DNA of 48,113 nt from Solibacteraceae bacterium. GTDB taxonomy: Bacteria > Acidobacteriota > Terriglobia > Bryobacterales > Bryobacteraceae. The stretch spans positions 1 through 48,113 of the forward strand of contig JAJPJX010000100.1 in the NCBI GenBank assembly GCA_021324015.1. Reading direction: 5' to 3'. Shown in pieces: positions 17,583-25,704 of this stretch. The notes beneath the pieces were generated by a model. The model was not told where the DNA came from, searched no databases, and was given only the letters and a program-made list of their open reading frames with translations. The position numbers and the translations under genes were made by a program. How positions within the stretch are numbered: position 1 is the stretch's first letter; each line of letters opens with the position of its first letter.

Positions 17583-18890
17583 ATGTCCGTGCTGCAAGCC
17601 AGTGGCGTATTTCAGCCCGGCGTCATCGACGATATCCAGACCAAGGCGGCTTCCGGCCTCTACCGCATCCGCGGTTACGGCACGCTGCGCGAGCGCCGGT
17701 GGGCCACCTTCGATGATCTGACCTTCCTGCCTTGCTCCCTCACGCGTATTCCCTTGGAAGGCTATCGCGAGAAGTGCTCTACCAAAACTGTGCTGGGCAC
17801 GCGCTTCGCCGGCAAGCCCGTGGAACTCGACATCCCGGTCATGATCACCGGCATGAGCTGGGGAGCGCTCTCCTACAATGCCAAGGTGGCCCTGGCCAAA
17901 GGCGCGGCGGCTGTGGGCTCCTCGAACACCACGGGCGACGGCGGCATGCTGCTGGCCGAGCGCGAAAACAGCCGCACTCTGATCTATGAAGTGCTGCCCT
18001 CGCGCTACGGCATCAATATCCACCACATGCGCATGGCCGACGCCATCGAGTTGACGATCGGCCAGGGCGCCAAGCCGGGCACGGGCGGCCTCCTGCTGGG
18101 TTCCAAAGTCTCCGATACCATCGCCCGGCAGCGCGACCTGCCCATCGGCGTAGATCAGCGCAGCCCAGCCAGGCACCCGGACTTCCTCGGCCCCGACGAC
18201 ATGATCATCAAGGTCGAGGAGCTTCGCGAAGCTACCGACTGGCAGGTGCCCATCTTCATCAAGATGGGCGCCAGCCGCGTCTTCGACGATGTCAAACTGG
18301 CGGCCAAGGCCAAGGCCGACGTGATCGTCGTGGACGGTATGGAAGGCGGCACCGGCGCTTCCCCGGCCATTCTCCAGGAGCACACCGGCATCCCCACCCT
18401 GGCGGCGGTCTGCGAAGCGCGCGCCGCCCTGGAAGACTGCGGCTTATACGGCGAGGTGCAACTGGTCATCGCCGGAGGGATCCGCGACGGTGTGGATGCC
18501 GCCAAGGCCATCGCCCTCGGCGCCGACGCCGTTTACATCGGTACGGCGGCCCTGATTGGACTCAACTGCAACCGGCCCATCCACGTCGAGGATTATCACC
18601 AGCTCGGGACCGAACCGTATCATTGCCACCACTGCCATACGGGACGCTGTCCGGTGGGCATCACCACGCAGGATCCGGAATTGATGCGGCGTCTCGACAT
18701 CGAGGAGGGCGCGGCGCGTGTCAGCAATCTGCTGCGCGCCATGACGCTCGAAATCCAGATGCTCGCCCGCGCATGCGGCAAGTCGGATGTGCATCATCTG
18801 GAGCCCGAGGATATGGCCGCCCTGTCCATGGAGGCTTCCGCCATCTGTGGGATTCCGCTGGCGGGGACCAGGAGGGTTTTCGGGAGATAA
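17583..18890 (+). CDS. mgsC: N-methylglutamate synthase subunit C (FMN-binding glutamate synthase-like)
   Basis: 435 residues of the FMN-dependent glutamate synthase domain (GlxD-type). Typical blocks are VMITGMSWGALSYNAKVALA, GDGGML, IGQGAKPGTGG, VVDGMEGGTGASP and the phosphate-binding GADAVYIGTAAL. The C-x2-C-x4-C motif CHHCHTGRC (Cys348, Cys351, Cys356) is the 3Fe-4S ligand set of glutamate synthases. It would reductively condense methylamine with 2-oxoglutarate to N-methylglutamate. The frame extends upstream into mgsB, but ATG 17583 has AGGAGG at 17567-17572 and fits homologues. Its TAA shares one base with the ATG of the next gene. Confidence 0.92.
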   Translation: MSVLQASGVFQPGVIDDIQTKAASGLYRIRGYGTLRERRWATFDDLTFLPCSLTRIPLEGYREKCSTKTVLGTRFAGKPVELDIPVMITGMSWGALSYNAKVALAKGAAAVGSSNTTGDGGMLLAERENSRTLIYEVLPSRYGINIHHMRMADAIELTIGQGAKPGTGGLLLGSKVSDTIARQRDLPIGVDQRSPARHPDFLGPDDMIIKVEELREATDWQVPIFIKMGASRVFDDVKLAAKAKADVIVVDGMEGGTGASPAILQEHTGIPTLAAVCEARAALEDCGLYGEVQLVIAGGIRDGVDAAKAIALGADAVYIGTAALIGLNCNRPIHVEDYHQLGTEPYHCHHCHTGRCPVGITTQDPELMRRLDIEEGAARVSNLLRAMTLEIQMLARACGKSDVHHLEPEDMAALSMEASAICGIPLAGTRRVFGR

Positions 18891-19153
18891 TGTCGTTTCT
18901 TCTGCGCTGCCCGCACTGCGGCGATCGGAGTGTCTACGAATTCCGGTTCGGAGGGGAAGTCAAGCCGCGTCCTGCGCCCGGCGCTTCGGAGGAGGAGTGG
19001 GTGAACTACGCCTATAACCGCACGAACTCCGCCGGCGTCCAGACGGAGTGGTGTTATCACCGCTCCGGCTGCCGCCAGTGGATCAAGGCGGTGCGCAATA
19101 CCCGCACCAACGAAGTGCTGGAAACCTTCTACCCGGAGGAGAATGCGCGGTGA
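18890..19153 (+). CDS. mgdB: N-methylglutamate dehydrogenase subunit B (sarcosine oxidase delta-like)
   Basis: A small 87-residue protein of the heterotetrameric sarcosine oxidase delta family. It contains the zinc-binding cysteines CPHC near the N-terminus and C-x5-C in CYHRSGC, together with YEFRFGGE and the typical WIKAVRNT segment. It starts on the last base of the mgsC stop codon (TAATG), with GGGAG just upstream, and its TGA overlaps the GTG of the alpha subunit gene (GTGA). In this gene order the delta subunit comes first and is separated from its usual neighbour, the beta subunit gene. Confidence 0.9.
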   Translation: MSFLLRCPHCGDRSVYEFRFGGEVKPRPAPGASEEEWVNYAYNRTNSAGVQTEWCYHRSGCRQWIKAVRNTRTNEVLETFYPEENAR

Positions 19154-21780
19154 GCCGCTTTTTCTTCGACGGGGAACCCATAGAGGCGCAACCTGGCGAC
19201 ACGGTGGCGTCGGCGCTATATCGCGCCGGAAGGCGGATCTTCACCCGCAGTTTCAAGTACCACCGCCCGCGAGGCCTCTTGTGTCTTTCCGGTCATTGTC
19301 CCAACTGCATGATGAATGTGGACGGCGTGCCCAACGTGCGCGCCTGCGTGACTCCCGCGCGCGAGGGCATGCGCGTGCGGCACCAGAATGCCTGGCCGTC
19401 CCTGGAGCAGGACTGGCTGTCTGCGGCGCAGCATTTCGATTCCCTGATGCCGGTGGGCTGGTATTACAAGACCTTGACACATCCTTCCGCGTGGCACGTA
19501 GCCGAGCCGTGGATTCGGAAGGTGGCGGGCCTGGGCGACCCGCCGCCGCCCGATGCGCCGCCGCGGGAATATGAGCACGCTTTCCTGCAAGCGGAAGTCG
19601 CTGTGGTGGGTGGCGGGCCTTCGGGGATCGCCGCCGCGTTCGAAGCGGCCAGTGGCGGCGCCCAGGTGATCCTGATTGACGATCAGCCCGAACCCGGCGG
19701 CCATCTGCGCTACACCAGGCCGGGCGAAGCCCCCGCATCCATAGCCCAACTCCGCGGGCAACCGAACGTCGAACTCCTCGCGCGCGCCTACTGCTTCGGG
19801 CTGTATGAAGGTGGCTTGCTCGGTGTATTGCAAGCCGATCCGCATCCCGGGGCTCACGAGCGCCTCGTGCACCTGCGGGCGAAGCGGGTGGTGGTGGCCA
19901 CCGGCGCCTATGAGGTGCCGCTGTTGTTCGAGAACAACGATCTCCCCGGCATTCTGCTCTCGGGCGGCGCGCGGCGCCTGCTTTTCCTTCACCGGATCGT
20001 TCCGGGAAGGCGCTGCGTGATCGTGGGCATCGGCGCGCGGGCGGAAGATCTGGCCTCGGACCTGCGCGGCGCAGGCATCGAAATCGTCTCCCTCATCTCG
20101 CCTGACGAGGTCCTGGGCGCGGTCGGTTCCACTCGCGTGGAAGGGCTGCGCTTCCGCGGCGGCAGCGTCACGTGCGATCTGATTGTCGTCTGTGGACCGT
20201 TGCTTCCCGACGCCGGCCTGCTCAGCCAGGCGGGCGCCAGGCTGGCGTGGAGCGCCGCGCACGGCGCGTTTCTCCCGGCGGACCTTCCCCCGCATGTGAC
20301 TGCCGTGGGACGCGTCACGGGCTCCGGTCTCGAGCCGGCCGTTCCGCTGCCCCCCGGAGAGGTTCGCGCCGGTAAGCGCCATTTTGTGTGCCTCTGCTCG
20401 GATGTCACCTCCCAGGATCTTGTGGATGGAATCTCCGAGGGTTTCGAGCACATCGAGACGTTGAAACGCTACACCACCGCGACCATGGGGCCGTGCCAGG
20501 GCCGCATGTGCCAGTTGCCCGCCATCGGCATCTGCGCCCGCGAGACCGGCCGTACAATGGGCGAGACCGGCACCACCACTGCCCGGCCGCCCTCGCCCTC
20601 CGTGACGCTGGGCGCGCTGGCGGGGCCGCGGCATCATCCGGTTCGCCGCACGCCCATGCACTACCAGCACGAAGCTCTGGGAGCGGTCTGGCTGGATATG
20701 GGGGCATGGAAGCGGCCGCGCTATTACCGCACGGCGGAGTCCTCCGAGGAGCGGCGGTGCGTGCAAGGGGAATACCAGGCCGTCCGCGAGCGCGCCGGAA
20801 TGATCGATGTCAGCACCCTTGGCAAGCTCGAAGTCAGGGGCCGGGATGCCGGCCGGCTGCTCGACAAGGTCTACACCAACCGCTTCTCCGATCTGCGTCC
20901 CGGCCGCGTGCGCTACTGTGTCATCTGCGACGATGCCGGCATCATGCTGGATGACGGCACTATCTCCAGCATCGCTGATGACCACTATTTCCTCACCACG
21001 ACGACAGGCAACCTGGAGTTCGTCGAACAGTGGCTGGAATGGTGGCTCGCCGGCACCGGCTGGGATGTTCATATCACGAACCTCACCGGCGGCCTGGCCG
21101 CGGTGAACCTGGCCGGACCCCAAGCGCGCGACGTGCTGGCCGGCCTCACGGGTCTGGATGTCTCCGCCAAAGCCTTCCCGTACATGGCTTGCCGGCAGGC
21201 GCTGGTGGCGGATATTCCGGCTATTCTTCTGCGAATCGGCTTCGTCGGCGAGACCGGGTGGGAGATCCACGTTCCCGCCGAATCAGGGGAGGATCTCTGG
21301 AAGGCCCTGCTGGAAGCCGGGAAGGCATTCGGCATCCGGGCCTTCGGTGTGGAGGCGCAGCGGCTCCTGCGCCTGGAAAAACAGCACGTCATCGTGGGCG
21401 TGGATACCGACGCTCTCACCAGCCCGTATGAGGCGGACATGGCCTGGGTCGTGAAACTCGAGAAAAACGACTTTATCGGCAAGGCCGCCCTGAGCCGCGC
21501 GGCCGGCGACCCCAGGGAACAACTGGTGGGCTTCGTGATGCAGGAAGACGGCGTCCCCGATGACGGCTCGGCCGTGGTGATGGATGGCAGGCCCGCGGGA
21601 CGCGTGACCAGTTCGCGCTTTTCGCCCCGCGAGGGAAGGGCCATCGGCCTGGCCTGGGTGCCCGCTGGCCTGGCCGGTGAAGGCGCCGAAATCCGCGTGC
21701 GTGTGCAGGGCCGGCCGTTGCTAGCCCGGGTGACTCGCCGGCCGTTCTACGATCCGGAGGGTGCGCGACTGCGCATGTAG
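19150..21780 (+). CDS. mgdC: N-methylglutamate dehydrogenase subunit C (sarcosine oxidase alpha-like)
   Basis: 876 residues from a GTG start that overlaps the mgdB stop and has GGAGGA about ten bases upstream. An N-terminal Fer2_4-type domain has cysteines at about 45, 50, 53 and 66 (CLSGHCPNC ... RAC). A dinucleotide-binding oxidoreductase domain follows (VVGGGPSGIAAAFEAA, about residue 153). Next is a BFD-like cysteine region (CLCSDVT and GPCQGRMC), and last a GcvT-like tetrahydrofolate domain from about residue 510 (VDTDALTSPYEADMAWVV). In the complex it carries electron transfer and delivers the methyl carbon to tetrahydrofolate. It ends in TAG at 21778, and the next subunit continues in the same reading frame. 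Confidence 0.92.
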   Translation: MSRFFFDGEPIEAQPGDTVASALYRAGRRIFTRSFKYHRPRGLLCLSGHCPNCMMNVDGVPNVRACVTPAREGMRVRHQNAWPSLEQDWLSAAQHFDSLMPVGWYYKTLTHPSAWHVAEPWIRKVAGLGDPPPPDAPPREYEHAFLQAEVAVVGGGPSGIAAAFEAASGGAQVILIDDQPEPGGHLRYTRPGEAPASIAQLRGQPNVELLARAYCFGLYEGGLLGVLQADPHPGAHERLVHLRAKRVVVATGAYEVPLLFENNDLPGILLSGGARRLLFLHRIVPGRRCVIVGIGARAEDLASDLRGAGIEIVSLISPDEVLGAVGSTRVEGLRFRGGSVTCDLIVVCGPLLPDAGLLSQAGARLAWSAAHGAFLPADLPPHVTAVGRVTGSGLEPAVPLPPGEVRAGKRHFVCLCSDVTSQDLVDGISEGFEHIETLKRYTTATMGPCQGRMCQLPAIGICARETGRTMGETGTTTARPPSPSVTLGALAGPRHHPVRRTPMHYQHEALGAVWLDMGAWKRPRYYRTAESSEERRCVQGEYQAVRERAGMIDVSTLGKLEVRGRDAGRLLDKVYTNRFSDLRPGRVRYCVICDDAGIMLDDGTISSIADDHYFLTTTTGNLEFVEQWLEWWLAGTGWDVHITNLTGGLAAVNLAGPQARDVLAGLTGLDVSAKAFPYMACRQALVADIPAILLRIGFVGETGWEIHVPAESGEDLWKALLEAGKAFGIRAFGVEAQRLLRLEKQHVIVGVDTDALTSPYEADMAWVVKLEKNDFIGKAALSRAAGDPREQLVGFVMQEDGVPDDGSAVVMDGRPAGRVTSSRFSPREGRAIGLAWVPAGLAGEGAEIRVRVQGRPLLARVTRRPFYDPEGARLRM

Positions 21781-21785
21781 GAGGA
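21779..21785 (+). promoter_or_regulatory. Shine-Dalgarno AGGAGGA that points to an ATC start for mgdD
   Basis: AGGAGGA overlaps the stop codon of mgdC (its first two bases are the AG of TAG). It lies 4 bases before ATC at 21790. The frame following this ATC encodes the conserved start of the GcvT-like gamma subunit. There is no ATG, GTG or TTG in frame before GTG 21904. Confidence 0.7.
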
Positions 21786-21789
21786 CGCC

Positions 21790-22437
21790 ATCAAGCGCAC
21801 AGCCCTGTATCAAATCCATCAGCACCTGCGCGCCCGCTTCGGTGTATATCACGGATGGGAGGTTCCCGAAGCCTTCGCCGGCACACCGCGGGAGGCCGCT
21901 GCGGTGCGCGGCGGTGTCGGCCTTTGTGATGTGAGCTGGCTGGCCAAAATCGACCTGAAAGGGTTCGGATTGAAGGCTGCCCCCTCGCTGGGCCCGTCCG
22001 CCGATTGCTGGCACCTGGGTGCTTGTCATTACCTGGCCACCTTCGATCCGGAAGCGCGGGGCGCGGTCCTGCGGAGCATCCAGGCGCTGACGGGCGCCGC
22101 GCCGGAATTAGATCTTCCCCCGCCCGTGTATGCCACGGAAGTCACCTCGGTCTACGCCGCTCTGTTGCTGGCTGGCCCGAAAAGCCGCCATACGCTGCGC
22201 AAGCTGACTTCGCTGAACGTCTCCGAAAGCGCGCTGCCGGATGGCGCGTGCGGACAGGCGGGACTGGCGCATGTGCACACCTTGGTGCTGCGGCGCGATC
22301 TCGGCGGCCTGCCGGCCTTCCTGCTGCTGGTTGGCCGCGAATATGCCGAAAGCGTCTGGGAGGCTATTGCGCACGCCGGCCAGGAATTCCACCTGACGCC
22401 CTTCGGTTTGGAGGCCTGGCGCCTGTTGAGCCTATGA
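21790..22437 (+). CDS. mgdD: N-methylglutamate dehydrogenase subunit D (sarcosine oxidase gamma-like), unusual ATC start
   Basis: About 215 residues resembling the gamma subunit of heterotetrameric sarcosine oxidase, a small GcvT-like protein. GcvT-type homology is visible from the very first codons (TALYQIHQHLRARFGVYHGW), continues through AAAVRGGVGLCDVSWLAKID and ends in FHLTPFGLEAWRLL. The first canonical start, GTG 21904, would remove 38 conserved residues. The ATC at 21790 follows a strong Shine-Dalgarno with normal spacing, so I annotate it as a non-canonical start. The frame is the same as mgdC and is separated from it only by TAG and three codons. A read-through alpha-gamma fusion, or an ATG-to-ATC change or sequencing error, are alternatives. 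Its TGA overlaps the mgdA ATG. Confidence 0.8.
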   Translation: MKRTALYQIHQHLRARFGVYHGWEVPEAFAGTPREAAAVRGGVGLCDVSWLAKIDLKGFGLKAAPSLGPSADCWHLGACHYLATFDPEARGAVLRSIQALTGAAPELDLPPPVYATEVTSVYAALLLAGPKSRHTLRKLTSLNVSESALPDGACGQAGLAHVHTLVLRRDLGGLPAFLLLVGREYAESVWEAIAHAGQEFHLTPFGLEAWRLLSL

Positions 22438-23648
22438 CCCAACTCTTTGGTAACAACCGGATGTGGCGCTCGCACGAGCTGAAGAAGTCCTACGACGTGG
22501 TCATCATCGGCGCCGGTGTCCACGGCTTGGCCACCGCCTACTACCTCGGCAAAGAGCATGGGGTCCGCCGGGTCGCGCTGCTGGACAAGGGATACCTGGG
22601 TAGTGGCAGCAGCGGGCGCAACACGGCCATCATCCGGTCCAACTACCGCACTCCGGAGGGCATTCCCTTCTATGACGCCTCCGTCAAGCTCTATGAGGAT
22701 CTCTCCCGGGAACTCGGCTGGAACGTGTTGTTCAGCCAGTGCGGACACCTAACGCTGGCGCACACCGATTCGGGCGTTGCGGGCTTGCGCGTGCGCGCCG
22801 AAAACAACCAGTTGCTGGGCGTAGACAGCCGGCTGATCTATCCCGAGGAAATCCGCCGGCTCGTGCCCTCCATGTATCTCGGTGCCGGGCAGCGTTACCC
22901 GATCCTGGCCGCCCTCTATCATCCTCCCGGCGGCATCATTCGTCACGACGCGGTGGTGTGGGGCTATGCCCGCGCCTGCGACCGCATGGGCATCGAAATC
23001 CACCCCTTTACCGAGGTGACCGCCATCCGCGTCGAAAACGGCGCGGCGCGCAGCGTCGTCACCACCCGCGGCGAGATCGCCGCCGGCGCGGTCCTGAATG
23101 CTACGGCGGGCTGGGCCTCCACCATCTCCGCGATGGCGGGCGTGCCTTTGCAGATCGTCAGCCACCCCCTCCAGGCCTGCGTGACCGAGCCGCTGAAGCC
23201 GTTTCTGGACAAGGTTATCGTCTCCGCCACGCTGCACGTCTATGTCAACCAGACGGATAAGGGCGAACTGGTGATTGGGGCTGAAATCGATCCCTACCAG
23301 TCGTACAGCACCAAAGGCACTCTCCCGACCCTGGAACAGATGGCCACCTACACCCTGGAACTGTTCCCGCAACTGCACGGCGTGCGTGTGTTGCGCCAGT
23401 GGGCCGGCGTGTGCGACATGACGCCCGACTTCGCGCCCATCATCGGCGCGGCGGAGGATGTCTCCAACTTTTACATGGACGTCGGCTGGGGAACCTATGG
23501 GTTCAAGGCGGGCCCCGCCGCCGGCAAGTACACAGCGGAAATGATCGCGACCGGCAAGACGCCGAAAATCATCGAGCCGTTTTCTCCCTCGCGCTTCCGG
23601 ACCGCCCGCCTGGTGGGGGAGAAGGCCGCCGCCGCGGTCTCGCACTGA
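22434..23648 (+). CDS. mgdA: N-methylglutamate dehydrogenase subunit A (sarcosine oxidase beta-like FAD protein)
   Basis: 404 residues of the DAO/sarcosine oxidase beta family. An FAD-binding Rossmann motif (DVVIIGAGVHGLATAYYLG) lies near residue 20. Other typical blocks are SGSSGRNTAIIRSNYRTPEG, FSQCGHLTLAHT and the C-terminal GWGTYGFKAGPAAG. This subunit holds the flavin site where N-methylglutamate is oxidised. It starts in an ATGA overlap with mgdD, the last of the dehydrogenase genes; in most described clusters it is the first. Cytoplasmic. Confidence 0.91.
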   Translation: MTQLFGNNRMWRSHELKKSYDVVIIGAGVHGLATAYYLGKEHGVRRVALLDKGYLGSGSSGRNTAIIRSNYRTPEGIPFYDASVKLYEDLSRELGWNVLFSQCGHLTLAHTDSGVAGLRVRAENNQLLGVDSRLIYPEEIRRLVPSMYLGAGQRYPILAALYHPPGGIIRHDAVVWGYARACDRMGIEIHPFTEVTAIRVENGAARSVVTTRGEIAAGAVLNATAGWASTISAMAGVPLQIVSHPLQACVTEPLKPFLDKVIVSATLHVYVNQTDKGELVIGAEIDPYQSYSTKGTLPTLEQMATYTLELFPQLHGVRVLRQWAGVCDMTPDFAPIIGAAEDVSNFYMDVGWGTYGFKAGPAAGKYTAEMIATGKTPKIIEPFSPSRFRTARLVGEKAAAAVSH

Positions 23649-23672
23649 AAGTTTGTCTGCCAGGAGGTATGC

Positions 23673-24986
23673 ATGAGCCATCGGCCCGACGGAATTGACT
23701 ATTTCTTTTGCTCCTTCGTGGAATTGAGCGGAGCGCCCAAGGCCAAGCTGGTGCCGGCCACGCACTTTGACGACATGGTGCGCGAAGGCGCGGGATTCGC
23801 CGGCTTCGCCTGTGGAAAGATCGGCCAGGGACCTCACGACCCGGACCTGATGGCCATTCCCGATCTCGATGCGCTCACCGTGTTGCCCTGGCGCAAGGAA
23901 GTCGCCTGGGTCCCCGGCAATCTCCACGTAAATGGCCAAAGCTGGCCCTACTGCCCGCGCACCATCCTGGCTCGCCAGCTTGAGATCGCCTTACAGAAAG
24001 GCTACTTGTTTCAAGTCGGCGTCGAGCCGGAGTTCATGCTGCTCAAGAAGACCGGCGAGAGCGATTACGCCCCCTGGGATCCGCTGGATACCGCCGGCAA
24101 GCCCTGCTATGACCTGCGCGCGCTCTATCGCAACCTGGACGTGATGACCACCCTTATCCGCTACATGCAGGAACTGGGTTGGGACCCTTACGCCAACGAC
24201 CACGAGGACGCCAACTGCCAGTTCGAGATCAACTGGCGCTACTCCACGGCCATGACCACGGCGGACCGCCATACCTTCTTCCGGTGGATGGTGCGCACTG
24301 TGGCGGAACAGCACGGCCTGTGGGCCACGTTCATGCCCAAGCCGTTTGCGCACCTCACAGGCAATGGCGCGCATTATCATCTGAGCCTGGCGGATCCTGG
24401 CAGCGGTGACAACCTGTTTCTGGATGAGAAAGACGAACTCGGACTGACCCAGGTCGCCCGGTGGTTCATGGGCGGCCTGCTCCATCACGCGCGCGGCATG
24501 TCCGCCGTCCTCGCGCCCCTGGTGAACAGCTACAAGCGGCTGATTCGCGGCGCCCCCCGGTCCGGAGCTACCTGGGCTCCCGTCTACGTCACCTATGGGG
24601 CGGCCAACCGCACGCAGATGATCCGCATTCCCGGTCCCGGGCGCATCGAAAACCGCATGGTGGATGGCGCCGCCAATCCTTACCTGGCTTGCGCCGCCAT
24701 GCTCGCCGCGGGTCTGGACGGCATCGAGCGCCGGATCGATCCGGGACCGGCCAATCACGGCAATCTCTACGAACTGGACGAGGCGGAACTGCGGCGGCGC
24801 AACATCTCCTTTCTGCCCACCACCCTGCGCGAAGCCCTGGAGTGCCTGGCCTGTGACGAAGTGATCCGCGCCGCCCTGGGCTCTGAATACTGCGACTACT
24901 ACATCGCCTGCAAACAGGAAGAATGGAGCCAGTATCACCAGAGCATCAGCCGCTGGGAAGTGGATCACTACCTGCTGACGTACTGA
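23673..24986 (+). CDS. gmaS: gamma-Glutamylmethylamide synthetase (glutamine synthetase-like)
   Basis: 437 residues of the glutamine synthetase superfamily, close in layout to GmaS/GlnT. Conserved blocks include VGVEPEFMLL, NDHEDANCQFEINW, HLTGNGAHYHLSL, LVNSYKRLIRG and ENRMVDGAANPYLACAAMLA. GmaS joins methylamine to the gamma-carboxyl of glutamate using ATP, the entry step of the N-methylglutamate pathway. The neighbouring mgs and mgd genes support this over ordinary glutamine synthesis. AGGAGG at 23662-23667 precedes the ATG by 5 bases; 24 bases separate it from mgdA. Last gene of the operon, convergent with the bicupin gene. Confidence 0.92.
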   Translation: MSHRPDGIDYFFCSFVELSGAPKAKLVPATHFDDMVREGAGFAGFACGKIGQGPHDPDLMAIPDLDALTVLPWRKEVAWVPGNLHVNGQSWPYCPRTILARQLEIALQKGYLFQVGVEPEFMLLKKTGESDYAPWDPLDTAGKPCYDLRALYRNLDVMTTLIRYMQELGWDPYANDHEDANCQFEINWRYSTAMTTADRHTFFRWMVRTVAEQHGLWATFMPKPFAHLTGNGAHYHLSLADPGSGDNLFLDEKDELGLTQVARWFMGGLLHHARGMSAVLAPLVNSYKRLIRGAPRSGATWAPVYVTYGAANRTQMIRIPGPGRIENRMVDGAANPYLACAAMLAAGLDGIERRIDPGPANHGNLYELDEAELRRRNISFLPTTLREALECLACDEVIRAALGSEYCDYYIACKQEEWSQYHQSISRWEVDHYLLTY

Positions 24987-25004
24987 CCGCCCTGCGGGCC
25001 GTCA
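24984..25004. terminator. Symmetrical hairpin containing both stop codons of convergent genes
   Basis: TGACCGCCC - TGC - GGGCCGTCA forms an inverted repeat whose outer TGA/TCA are the stop codons of gmaS (+) and the bicupin gene (-). The central stem is GCCC/GGGC, with an unpaired or C-C step on the way out. No T-run follows on either strand, so an intrinsic terminator function is uncertain; it may instead stabilise both 3' ends. Confidence 0.4.
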
Positions 25005-25682
25005 GCTCTTGAGCTCGACCACCAGGACTTCGAACGGCGTAGCCGCCAGGTTCTCCTCTTTGTGTTTTGCCGGGCCGCCCCAACTCACATCTCCGGCGTG
25101 ATGCGTTGCGTGCTCCGCTGTGCCGCCGGCGGGAGTGACCCGGAAGTCCTGGTCCGCCAGATAGGTGACTACCCGGTTGAGCGTGTGCTCGTGCATCGGC
25201 GTGCTGGCGTGCCCCGGAATCTTCACCCGCAATACGCGCACCTGGCTGTTCTCGAACTCCACCCGGTAGTGCTGGGGATCTACTTTCACAGGGTCGAGGG
25301 GGCTGCTGCGGTGCGCCGCCGCGCCGGGTTTTTTCAGCTCGATCTCGACGATGGTCACGGGCTGGTCGCTGGTGATTTCCGCCGTGTGCATGCCGCTTGC
25401 CGGGCTCCACTTCGCCTCGCCCCGCTTCCAGGCTAAGTCCACGGCTTTGCCGCCCTGGTAATTCAGCGTCTGCCGCCCCGCCTGCAAATACACCATCACG
25501 CGGTTCACCGTGTGCTGGTGCAGACGGGTCTTCTGGTGCGGCTGAACCACCACCTTCAGCACCCGGACCTGATCGTTGTCGATGACGGTTTGGCTGGTCT
25601 GGGCGGCGGCCAGCGCCGCGCCTCCCAGAAGCACGAGGGCCAGGCGGCGGGCGCGCGAACTTGCGGTATGCATGAGGCTCAT
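25002..25682 (-). CDS. Secreted two-cupin-domain protein
   Basis: 226 residues: an N-terminal signal peptide (RRLALVLLGGAALAAAQ) followed by two cupin domains in tandem. The first carries PHQKTRLHQHTVNRVMVYL and the second PGHASTPMHEHTLNRVVTYL; both have the His-x-His metal motif of cupin motif 1 and share clear sequence similarity, so they arose by internal duplication. The function is unknown; the metal sites look intact. ATG 25673 is an alternative start and neither has a clear Shine-Dalgarno. The gene follows the NHL propeller gene on the same strand with 22 bases between and is probably co-transcribed with it. Confidence 0.85.
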   Translation of the reverse strand: MSLMHTASSRARRLALVLLGGAALAAAQTSQTVIDNDQVRVLKVVVQPHQKTRLHQHTVNRVMVYLQAGRQTLNYQGGKAVDLAWKRGEAKWSPASGMHTAEITSDQPVTIVEIELKKPGAAAHRSSPLDPVKVDPQHYRVEFENSQVRVLRVKIPGHASTPMHEHTLNRVVTYLADQDFRVTPAGGTAEHATHHAGDVSWGGPAKHKEENLAATPFEVLVVELKS

Positions 25683-25704
25683 GATACAGGAAAATCCGGG
25701 CGAC

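Noticed and set aside
21904-22437. mgdD starting at GTG 21904
   Set aside because: Codons upstream of it in the same frame encode the conserved N-terminus of GcvT-like gamma subunits, and there is no Shine-Dalgarno at 21904.
18890-23648. Reading the dehydrogenase genes as a sarcosine oxidase for sarcosine or betaine breakdown
   Set aside because: The fold is the same, but the adjacent mgsABC and gmaS genes, in one operon, fit N-methylglutamate dehydrogenase much better. Substrate still needs an assay.
23673-24986. Ordinary glutamine synthetase
   Set aside because: The length and motif set fit GmaS/GlnT-type enzymes and it closes the methylamine operon.
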